From Phycisphaerae bacterium (GTDB lineage: Bacteria; Planctomycetota; Phycisphaerae; UBA1845; PWPN01), in the NCBI GenBank assembly GCA_030372985.1, contig JAUCQB010000031.1, positions 23,172 to 87,171 of the forward strand: 64,000 bases of DNA. Direction: 5' to 3'. The position numbers were made by a program, and so were the translations under genes. A model generated the notes under the pieces. It did no database searches and was not told the origin of the DNA. It was given only the letters and a program-made list of their open reading frames with translations. Of the stretch, positions 54,945 to 64,000 are shown piece after piece (position 1 is the stretch's first letter; every line of letters begins with the position of its first letter).

Positions 54945-54984
54945 GCCGTTAACGGCCGCATTATGCGCGTGAGCGCAAGTTAAC
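54945..54984. promoter_or_regulatory. Paired GTTAACG operator candidates upstream of the porin
   Basis: GCCGTTAACGGC (54945-54956) is a perfect 12-bp palindrome. A second GTTAACG starts at 54979. The two GTTAAC centres are 31 bases apart, close to three helical turns, as expected for two repressor or activator dimers on one DNA face. They lie about 115-150 bases upstream of the porin start. Confidence 0.45.
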
Positions 54985-55122
54985 GCAATACCTTCAATTA
55001 GTATCGGCTTTCGGGTCGTCAAATCTCTCGCATGGGCTGGCGAAGAAGTGGCGATAAACCGTCTCCCGAGTTCTCCAGGAACCCCTTTGCGAGCCTGAAT
55101 CCTGAGCGAGCAGAAGGTGATT

Positions 55123-56307
55123 TTAAGACTTCGGTGGCTCAAGAACAGAAGCCCTCCGAACGGCGGACATGTTCCTGGCGTGCCGGATCGCCTGGATGGC
55201 AATGGCCATCGCCAGGACGACCATGGCGGTCAAGTAGGACGCGGGCAGGCCAAAGCGGTCGCCGATCGCCCCGCCGATGAAAGGTCCGCCAATGCTGGTC
55301 AGGCCGACGATCGCCTCGTTTACCGAAACGTACCGGGCGGCGCGGGTGGGGTGCACCAGGGAGTGGAAGACAAAGTAGAAGTAGAACGCCCCTGAGTAGA
55401 CGCCGAAACACGCCGCCGCAAGGTAAAAGGAGATCGCGGCGTCTGCGGTGGCGAAGAGCCCCAGTCCGGCAAGGCCCCAGAGGCCGAACAAGGCTACCGG
55501 CACCGGTCTGTACATCCAGAGTCTGCCTCGACCCAGGCCAAGCCCAACCAGGGCCTGAGTGACGCTCAGAATGAGGAAGGTCGTGCCCTGGTCGGGTTTG
55601 GAGAGGTCAAAGGCGACCGCACTGGAAGGGAAAACGCTCCGAATCAGGGCCATGATGGCACAGCCCAAGCCGCCGAAGACCCAGGCCATCCATGCCAAGT
55701 CGGGCATGTCGGCATAGCGATCGACAGCCGGTGTCCCGGCTACGTGGCCGTCGGGAGCAGCCTCGGCAAACCGCTTCAGCCGCATGATCCCGCAGGCCAT
55801 GAACACGGCCAGCAGACCGTTCATCAGGTGGCAGCTCTGCCAGCCGAGACGTACCCACAGGAACCCGGCGATGAACGGCCCCAGGGCGAATCCCATGCTC
55901 CACGAGAAAGTGTACAGGCCGATGGAATGAGCGATGCTCTTCCTCTGATTCTCGTCCAGCAGCTTCATGAAGTATTGAAACGGTGTGAAGAAGAACGTCG
56001 CCGCACATCCCTGGAGGATGCCGACCAAATACATGGCCGCGGTGCCCGGGACGAGGACGTAGCCGATGGAGACGACAGCACTGACAACACAACTGCCGAC
56101 CAGAATATGACCGGCGTTGCGTTTGGTGACCAGTCCGCCGGCGGTCAATGAGGCGATCATATAGGCAATAGCCCACACGGACATGAACGACGCCACGGTC
56201 AGAGCACTGGCCTTCATGTCGGCCAGACGGACCATGCAAATGAAAAGACTTGATGACAGAATGGCATCCATCATCAATGCGAATGAGTAGATCGCCAGGC
56301 GGACCAT
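55123..56307 (-). CDS. MFS transporter
   Basis: The start is taken as ATG 56307 (MVRLAIYSFAL), which overlaps the stop of the upstream gene as TGATG, a translational-coupling arrangement; GTG 56325 is an alternative. The 394-residue protein has about 12 membrane helices, including VASFMSVWAIAYMIASLTAG, MGFALGPFIAGFLWVRLGW and SIGGPFIGGAIGDRFGL, with a central hydrophilic loop near residues 195-215. The substrate cannot be read from the sequence. Coupling to a glycan-active beta-propeller protein suggests a sugar or its derivative. Confidence 0.85.
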   Translation of the reverse strand: MVRLAIYSFALMMDAILSSSLFICMVRLADMKASALTVASFMSVWAIAYMIASLTAGGLVTKRNAGHILVGSCVVSAVVSIGYVLVPGTAAMYLVGILQGCAATFFFTPFQYFMKLLDENQRKSIAHSIGLYTFSWSMGFALGPFIAGFLWVRLGWQSCHLMNGLLAVFMACGIMRLKRFAEAAPDGHVAGTPAVDRYADMPDLAWMAWVFGGLGCAIMALIRSVFPSSAVAFDLSKPDQGTTFLILSVTQALVGLGLGRGRLWMYRPVPVALFGLWGLAGLGLFATADAAISFYLAAACFGVYSGAFYFYFVFHSLVHPTRAARYVSVNEAIVGLTSIGGPFIGGAIGDRFGLPASYLTAMVVLAMAIAIQAIRHARNMSAVRRASVLEPPKS

Positions 56308-57557
56308 CAGCGCGTCGGCCTCCACGTCAGCCGGTAGACCCGCCCGGCCGTCAGCTTGAGATCGAGTGGTTCGCCCAGTCGTGTTTTGCCGTCTTCGGAG
56401 AGGATGTCGAGGCGCCCCTCTGTCTCGCCGCTGGCCGGCAGGCGGAAGATCTGCCGGTCCGGCCCGAGAGCACCGGTGGCGGTCAAAGTCTTTCCTTGCC
56501 GATCGGTGAAGATGAGTCTCTTCTGCAGCCAGCGGGCGAAGAGGCGGTTACGGTCCAGCGAGGGTACGGCCCCGGCGCCGTAGACAAACCCGAGCAGCCG
56601 GTCGCCGCGGCTCACCCATCCGACGGCGACGATGTACTTGTCGGCATCGCTGCGGCTGACGGCCATCTCGCGCTGCGGCTCGAATTGCATTCCGTCACTC
56701 GAGAGTGCGTACCAGAGACGGCTGCCGTTGGCGTGAAGGCCCATCAGGTAGACGGTCTGCCCATCAACGACGAAGTCGCGGACGTCGTTGACCATCATGG
56801 CGGCATCGAGACTGACGCCGTCATACTTGAAGTGGCGCCCGTCGTCCGACGAAGCTCGGTGGACCTGCAGGCGGGCCTTGAAGTCACCGAAATAGAGGCG
56901 GTACTTGCCGTTCTCGTGTCGAAGCACGTTCATGCCGTTCATGTCGGCCGCATTGTAGTCAGGATAACCTTCGATCCGAATGACATCGCTCGCGGTCGCC
57001 GGATACGGTGCCGGTTTGCCGTTCCAGGCTGTGCCGTCGGGGCTGGTGAAGATGGCAGGCTTGTTGAGGCCATTGGCATCCGGATATGCCGTACACGCCA
57101 TCCGGAAGGAGCCGTCAGGCAGACGGATGGCGTTGACATTGCACACGTGAATCAACGTGCCGTGCTCGATCTCGATACGTCGTTCGCCGAAGTCGATGAA
57201 GTCGGCGGTGAACCGGCTGTAGATGCGGTCGTTGCCGGTATGCACGCCATCCCAGGCTCCATAGAACAGCCGCCAGCCACCGGGCACTTCGACCGGCGAA
57301 GGAGCGTAGATGTTGCGGAATGTGCCGCCCTGACACGGGGCCAGCAGGGGATGCCTGATGTCGGGCACGAAGTTCAGCGAGCCGGACCGCCAGATAGCCG
57401 GGTCGAACGGGCCCGCGGACACGCCGTGGATCTCGACTGTGCCCAACTTGGCCTGGCCCGGAATGGCATCGATTGTCACCGGTGCGCCGACAACAGGTGC
57501 GGCGAACACAGTCAGCAGGGCAGCCATCGGGCAACATGGCCGTCTTCGTGCGATCAT
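56307..57557 (-). CDS. Exported five-bladed beta-propeller glycosidase-like protein (GH43/GH32-like)
   Basis: ATG 57557 is chosen because GAGGAGG lies upstream and a signal peptide (MAALLTVFAAPVVGAP) follows; the frame to 57674 runs into a dispersed repeat. The 416-residue protein has repeated blade-like segments: WRLFYGAWDG, MACTAYPD, YRLYFGDFKARLQVHRASSD, DFVVDGQTVYLMGL and LLGFVYGAGAVPSLDRNRLF. This resembles the clan GH-F/GH-J propeller proteins, but I cannot identify the three catalytic acids with confidence. It is coupled to the MFS transporter gene, and lies back to back with the sodium:solute symporter. Confidence 0.72.
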   Translation of the reverse strand: MIARRRPCCPMAALLTVFAAPVVGAPVTIDAIPGQAKLGTVEIHGVSAGPFDPAIWRSGSLNFVPDIRHPLLAPCQGGTFRNIYAPSPVEVPGGWRLFYGAWDGVHTGNDRIYSRFTADFIDFGERRIEIEHGTLIHVCNVNAIRLPDGSFRMACTAYPDANGLNKPAIFTSPDGTAWNGKPAPYPATASDVIRIEGYPDYNAADMNGMNVLRHENGKYRLYFGDFKARLQVHRASSDDGRHFKYDGVSLDAAMMVNDVRDFVVDGQTVYLMGLHANGSRLWYALSSDGMQFEPQREMAVSRSDADKYIVAVGWVSRGDRLLGFVYGAGAVPSLDRNRLFARWLQKRLIFTDRQGKTLTATGALGPDRQIFRLPASGETEGRLDILSEDGKTRLGEPLDLKLTAGRVYRLTWRPTR

Positions 57558-57597
57558 GGTCCTCGTCCTCCTCAGAAGGCTGAGCCATGTTAACCGC

Positions 57598-57650
57598 GGC
57601 ATTGCATACTGCAACGCCGGTAAATGGAGAATGGCAAATGCGGGATTGAT
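57598..57650. repeat. Dispersed intergenic repeat, copy 2
   Basis: A perfect hairpin TTGCA-TAC-TGCAA (57602-57614) is followed by CGCCGG and then AGAATGGCAAATGCGGG, matching the order at 32197-32250. It overlaps the open but probably untranslated 5' extension of the beta-propeller gene and lies in the divergent promoter region of the symporter. Confidence 0.55.
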
Positions 57651-57770
57651 GACGAAGGCCTTGCTGGCTTGCACACCGCCGGGCGGTGTGGATAATCCGC
57701 ACGTTCCCGTCGCGATGAGCGGCGTGCCCCGCGAATCTTCCGGTTCGGCCCGTGACGAGAGGCGAAAGGT

Positions 57771-59384
57771 ATGCTGGCAGAGTCGGCCGTTGAAATGGTG
57801 ACACAGAAGCTGGTGCCGATCGAATGGCTGATGGTTGCCATCTTCTCGTTCGGCATTATTGCATGGGGCTTTGCCATGCGGCGGGCGGCGGGCTCACTGG
57901 AGGGCTCTTTCCTGGCCGGCCGCAAGGTGCCCGGGCTGCTGGCTTCCCTCTCCACAGTGGCCACCAACCTCAACGCCAACGATTTCATCGGAGGGGCGGG
58001 CTTTGTCTACGCTTTTGGCGTGGTGATCCTGCATGGAAGCTGGGTCAACAGCCTGGCTCTGATCCTGGTCTCGCTCTTCCTGGTCCAGAAGCTTCGGCGC
58101 CTCAACGTCTTCACTCTCGGCGGCTGGCTCGAGCGCCGCTACTGTTTCACCGTCGGTTTCATGTACAGCCTGGCCTGGTCGGTGATCTGGATGCTGTTCA
58201 ATCTCGGTCTCTACCTGTATGCGGGGGCACTGGTTCTTCAGACGCTGGTCGGCTGGCCGCTGTACGAATCGATCGTGATGCTTTCGATCATTGCGGCAAC
58301 CGTGACGCTGCTGGGCGGTTTCGGGGCAGTCGTCGCGGTCGACGTGCTGCAGATTCTGCTGATGTTCTTCCCGTTCGTTTTTGTCGCCTGGGGGACGATG
58401 AGCGATATCGGCGGCATCACCGAGCTGGCCAGATCGCTGCCCGCCGACAAGGCCGCTTTCTGGACCAGCGACACTCCGTTTGGGGTGATGCCGATCATGC
58501 TTTTCGGGTTGTTCTTCATGGGGATGAGTTACTGGTCGACCGAGGCCCAGGTCGTCCAGCGACCGCTGGCCGCCAAGAGCGAGGAGGATTCGATCATCAG
58601 CTACCTGGGCGCATCGTTCTGGTTCAGCATCCTGGTGCCGCTGCTCATTTCCCTGCCGGCGCTGGCCGCGATCAAGTTCTATCCTGACCTCGAAAACAAC
58701 GATTATGCGATGCCCATGCTGATCCGCCGCGTCTTGCCACGCGGCCTGTATGGCGTGACCGTGGTGGGGCTCATGGCAGGCGTGTTTTCCAGCGTCGAGG
58801 CGCAGATCAATTCGTTCTGCGCCATGTTCACGACCGACATCTACCGGCGGGTTCTGGTTCCCAACCGGGACGAGCGACACTATCTTGTCGCCTCGAAGGT
58901 TGCGGGGGTGATCTTTGCGCTGGCGGCCATCGGCACGGCCGTGGTGTTCAGCTTTGCCAAGGAGGGCATGATGCTGTTCGCCATCTCGGTGCTCGCGACC
59001 ATCATGCCGCCGTTTGCCTCCGTGACCATCGTCGGGGCCCTCGATCGGAGGGTGAACAAGCATGGTGCCTTGGCGGGGGTGATCATCGCGGCTGTCGTTG
59101 CGATCGGTCTGGTCGTTGCCGACAAGCTGGGGTATCTGGCAAGCATCTCCAAGGAGACTCTCTACTTCAGGACGATGGTTACCTTCTTGACGGGCGTGCT
59201 GGTCACTTATGCGGTCAGCCTGGTCACTCGGACGGGCCGTGATCGGCCTGACGCTTCTCATGTCGCCCTGGACTTGTCGATCAAATGGAGCCCGAGGGTG
59301 GTGCGAATGACAGTGCTGTTGCTGGCGGGCATGGCGGTGATGGTTGGAGTCTGGTCGTACTACTTCCGATCGGCGGGAGGATGA
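57771..59384 (+). CDS. Sodium:solute symporter family protein
   Basis: A 537-residue membrane protein with about 13 helices. Family segments include GRKVPGLLASLSTVATNLNA near residues 50-69, the SSS entry region, FTLGGWLERRY and GLMAGVFSSVEAQINSFCAMF. The sequence around STVATNLNANDFIGGAGF is typical of the sugar/vitamin-type sodium symporters. GAGGCGAAAGG lies upstream of ATG. The small two-helix gene starts two bases after its stop. The divergent neighbour encodes a sugar-active enzyme, so a monosaccharide or uronate substrate is a reasonable guess. Confidence 0.9.
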   Translation: MLAESAVEMVTQKLVPIEWLMVAIFSFGIIAWGFAMRRAAGSLEGSFLAGRKVPGLLASLSTVATNLNANDFIGGAGFVYAFGVVILHGSWVNSLALILVSLFLVQKLRRLNVFTLGGWLERRYCFTVGFMYSLAWSVIWMLFNLGLYLYAGALVLQTLVGWPLYESIVMLSIIAATVTLLGGFGAVVAVDVLQILLMFFPFVFVAWGTMSDIGGITELARSLPADKAAFWTSDTPFGVMPIMLFGLFFMGMSYWSTEAQVVQRPLAAKSEEDSIISYLGASFWFSILVPLLISLPALAAIKFYPDLENNDYAMPMLIRRVLPRGLYGVTVVGLMAGVFSSVEAQINSFCAMFTTDIYRRVLVPNRDERHYLVASKVAGVIFALAAIGTAVVFSFAKEGMMLFAISVLATIMPPFASVTIVGALDRRVNKHGALAGVIIAAVVAIGLVVADKLGYLASISKETLYFRTMVTFLTGVLVTYAVSLVTRTGRDRPDASHVALDLSIKWSPRVVRMTVLLLAGMAVMVGVWSYYFRSAGG

Positions 59385-59385
59385 T

Positions 59386-59601
59386 ATGCAGGAAAAAACC
59401 ACGGAGTACCGGATGCCGATCGCGATTCCCAATGGGATCATCCTTGCGCTGATCGGTGTCCTGGTGCTGGTGACACCATTGGTGGAGACCGTCGAGCCCT
59501 CGAAACTGCGAATGAACATCATCGCCGGCGCAGTGATGACCGTTGGCGGCCTGGCCAGCCTGCTCTGGGGGCTCAGGCAGACCCGCCGGCCGGGGGCCTG
59601 A
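59386..59601 (+). CDS. Small two-helix membrane protein linked to the symporter
   Basis: A 71-residue protein starting ATG 59386, with GGAGG six bases upstream inside the end of the symporter gene. Two hydrophobic segments, IAIPNGIILALIGVLVLVTPL and IIAGAVMTVGGLASLLWGL, make a helical hairpin, ending in a basic tail (RQTRRPGA). Small two-helix partners occur beside other SSS transporters (for example the DUF485 and DUF4212 types). I do not identify this family, but the coupling argues for an accessory subunit. Confidence 0.75.
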   Translation: MQEKTTEYRMPIAIPNGIILALIGVLVLVTPLVETVEPSKLRMNIIAGAVMTVGGLASLLWGLRQTRRPGA

Positions 59602-59726
59602 CCCGCGGACCACCCGGTCTGGCCATTCGTCCCTCTCGCCGGGAGCGCGAAACGGCCGGGGTTTCTGAGGATCATTCTCGCGAGCCGATTCCTGCCGAAA
59701 TGCACGAACCCGGATCGAAATGATCG

Positions 59727-62381
<2,655 letters not shown>

Positions 62382-63060
62382 GCACGTTTCCTGCCCGGAC
62401 AAAGCTACGGTCGAAAGCCGGCGGGCCAGGCAACCCTAAGCCTTGCCCCCGTCGAAGGTTCCCGCGGACCCGGGCAGGGTATTCTAGCCGATCGGCCGCC
62501 GTTCATGAAATGGGGGAAGGAGCAGACCACGGTCCGGGTACCGCGATGGATGCCGGGCCTGCATTGCGGTTCATGGGGTGGGCGGTCTACGCCGGGCGGC
62601 AGCAGGCCGCTCCAGAGGTCTTTGGCCGGGAGCAAAGGAGCCGGCAGGCACGTGGCGCCACCCCCACTCCAGGCGCGGGTAACCTCCTGTGTCTGTTTGC
62701 TTGATCTCAAGAAGTCTCAATATGCTCTGTGAGATCTGATATGCCTTCTGGAACGTTCTGAGAATGGTCATGGGTGGCTGTCGCCGAGCCGCTTCCGTGA
62801 TCCCCCCCGCTGCAGACGATAGATGCCCTTCGCCAACCGCGATCCGCACGACCGCGAGGGAGATTGGCGCTGCCCTCCTCGCCTGATGGCTGGTCTGCGC
62901 GACGGCACATGTCTATATTGTTCTATCCTGGGTCGAAAAGGCGACGCCGAGTGAGACGACGCGTGCCAAGGACTCTTATCAGCTTAAGTCTTTTCGTGAC
63001 AGCACTTTGTGTCACACCGGGCAGTGGGACCCGAACGTCATCTTGAAACGGAGCTGCTCT
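62382..63060. other. Divergent intergenic region between alaS and the sulfhydrylase gene
   Basis: No gene is supported in these 680 bases. At 62970-62996 AAGGACT and AGTCTTT form a 7-bp stem, and at 62996-63016 GTGACA and TGTCAC form another. These may be leader structures of the sulfhydrylase gene. I looked for SAM riboswitch features, as are common before such genes, and could not match one. Confidence 0.35.
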
Positions 63061-64000
63061 ATGTCAGACCTCGCCACGACCGGTATTGGAACCCGATGCC
63101 TTCACGCCGGGCAGGATCCGGACCCGACCACCCTGTCTCGGGCGGTACCCATTTATGCCACGACCAGCTACGTGTTCAAGGACAGCGACCATGCCGCCAA
63201 CCTCTTCGCTCTCAGAGAGTTCGGGAACATTTACAGCCGTCTGATGAACCCGACGAACGACGTGCTGGAGAAGCGCATGGCCGCGTTGGACGGCGGGGTC
63301 GGCGGCCTGGCGGTTTCCAGCGGGCAGTCGGCGATCTACATCGCGATCTTCAACATCTGCCACGCCGGCCAGAACTTCATTTCGGCGACCAGCCTGTATG
63401 GCGGGACCTGGACACTGTTCACGCAGACCTTCCCGAAGCTGGGGATCACGCCGAAGTTCTTCGACCCATCGCGGCCGGAGGAGATCCGCAAGCTGGCCGA
63501 CGCCAATACCCGCTGCGTGTACATCGAGTCCATCGGCAACCCCAAGAACGACGTGCCCGACTACGCCGAGATCGCCAAGGTGGCGCACAGTCTCGGCCTG
63601 CCGGTCATCTGCGACAACACGGTGACGACACCGCTATTGCTGCGACCCTTCGACCACGGCGTGGACATCAACATCTACAGTTGCACGAAGTTCATCGGCG
63701 GCCACGGCACGCACGTCGGCGGGTGCATCGTCGATTCGGGCAAGTTCGACTGGACGGCCGACCGGAAGAAGTGGCCCGAGTTCTGCGAGCCCGACCCGTC
63801 GTATCACGGCGTGGTCTTTGCCGATGCCCTCAAGCCGATCGGCAACATCGCGTACATCATCAAGTGCCGGACGCACTTTCTGCGGGACATGGGCAGTTGC
63901 ATGAGCCCGTTCGCGGCGTTTCTGTTTATCCAGGGGCTGGAGACACTGCACCTGCGGATGCCGCGGCATTGCGAGAACACGCTGAAGGTGGCTCAGCATC
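63061..64000 (+). CDS. O-acetylhomoserine sulfhydrylase-like PLP enzyme (3' partial)
   Basis: The frame opens at ATG 63061 and is still open at the window end (313 codons). It belongs to the Cys/Met-metabolism PLP family: [54 protein letters not shown], the PLP Asp in [10 protein letters not shown] and the Schiff-base Lys in [15 protein letters not shown] (K210). The HGTHVGG and [14 protein letters not shown] segments favour O-acetylhomoserine aminocarboxypropyltransferase (MetY type) over cystathionine gamma-synthase. It would join sulfide to O-acetylhomoserine to form homocysteine. A weak CGGAG precedes the ATG. Confidence 0.92.
   Translation, partial: MSDLATTGIGTRCLHAGQDPDPTTLSRAVPIYATTSYVFKDSDHAANLFALREFGNIYSRLMNPTNDVLEKRMAALDGGVGGLAVSSGQSAIYIAIFNICHAGQNFISATSLYGGTWTLFTQTFPKLGITPKFFDPSRPEEIRKLADANTRCVYIESIGNPKNDVPDYAEIAKVAHSLGLPVICDNTVTTPLLLRPFDHGVDINIYSCTKFIGGHGTHVGGCIVDSGKFDWTADRKKWPEFCEPDPSYHGVVFADALKPIGNIAYIIKCRTHFLRDMGSCMSPFAAFLFIQGLETLHLRMPRHCENTLKVAQH

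Noticed and set aside
57894..59705. A 603-codon open frame on the minus strand
   Set aside because: It is antisense to the sodium symporter; the Arg/His/Gln-rich product is typical of an antisense shadow.
62700..63060. A SAM or SAH riboswitch before the sulfhydrylase gene
   Set aside because: CTCTTATCAG-like bases and short hairpins are present, but the conserved core and stem order of the known classes are not.

Overview
The window looks like chromosomal DNA of a planctomycete, most likely from or near the Phycisphaerae. The grounds are a high GC content, exported proteins ending in PEP-CTERM signals (19829-20773 and 25371-26039), exported proteins carrying planctomycete-style dockerin-like EF-hand pairs (4853-7786, 10330-14715, 26436-27209), a single-chain SecD-SecF protein, and many signal-peptide glycan enzymes interleaved with housekeeping genes. 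I recognised no tRNA, rRNA, CRISPR array, prophage or transposase.

Positions 1-32,200 are dominated by secreted carbohydrate-active or carbohydrate-binding proteins. They include a GH38 alpha-mannosidase (5' end cut by the window), an unassigned TIM-barrel-like protein, a GHL10-type hydrolase with Ig and dockerin-like domains, a GH123/DUF4091-type protein with thrombospondin type 3 repeats, a six-hairpin-like protein, a CBM9-like protein interrupted by an in-frame TAA, a GH42-like barrel and a DUF1080 lipoprotein. Between them lie a VKOR-DsbA fusion for disulfide formation, SppA, a small zincin, RlmN, a PilZ-HEAT protein and a Gfo/Idh/MocA oxidoreductase. A pair of paralogous exported proteins (25371 and 26436) share their body but end in a PEP-CTERM signal in one and a dockerin-like domain in the other.

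Positions 32,200-47,100 hold a MEMO1/AmmeMemoRadiSam-B protein, the SecDF fusion, a winged-helix plus AAA ATPase, a heparinase II/III-like protein with a discoidin-like tail, a secreted DNase-I-fold lipoprotein and glutamate racemase.

Positions 47,500-53,260 form the most system-like locus: a Fur/PerR regulator, a di-heme cytochrome c peroxidase, a Tat-exported metallophosphoesterase, a SoxA/TsdA-like cytochrome, a lipoprotein cytochrome and an exported tandem rhodanese, all on one strand. I read it as a regulated extracytoplasmic peroxide and/or sulfur redox module; the function is inference.

Positions 53,500-64,000 carry an OprB-type porin with a striking upstream palindrome pair, a beta-propeller glycan protein overlapping an MFS transporter (TGATG), a sodium:solute symporter with a small two-helix partner, alanyl-tRNA synthetase, and an O-acetylhomoserine sulfhydrylase-like enzyme cut by the window end. 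The porin, propeller enzyme and two transporters together suggest uptake of sugars released by the secreted enzymes. Many genes have clear AAGGAG-type ribosome binding sites, which I used to trim over-long starts.
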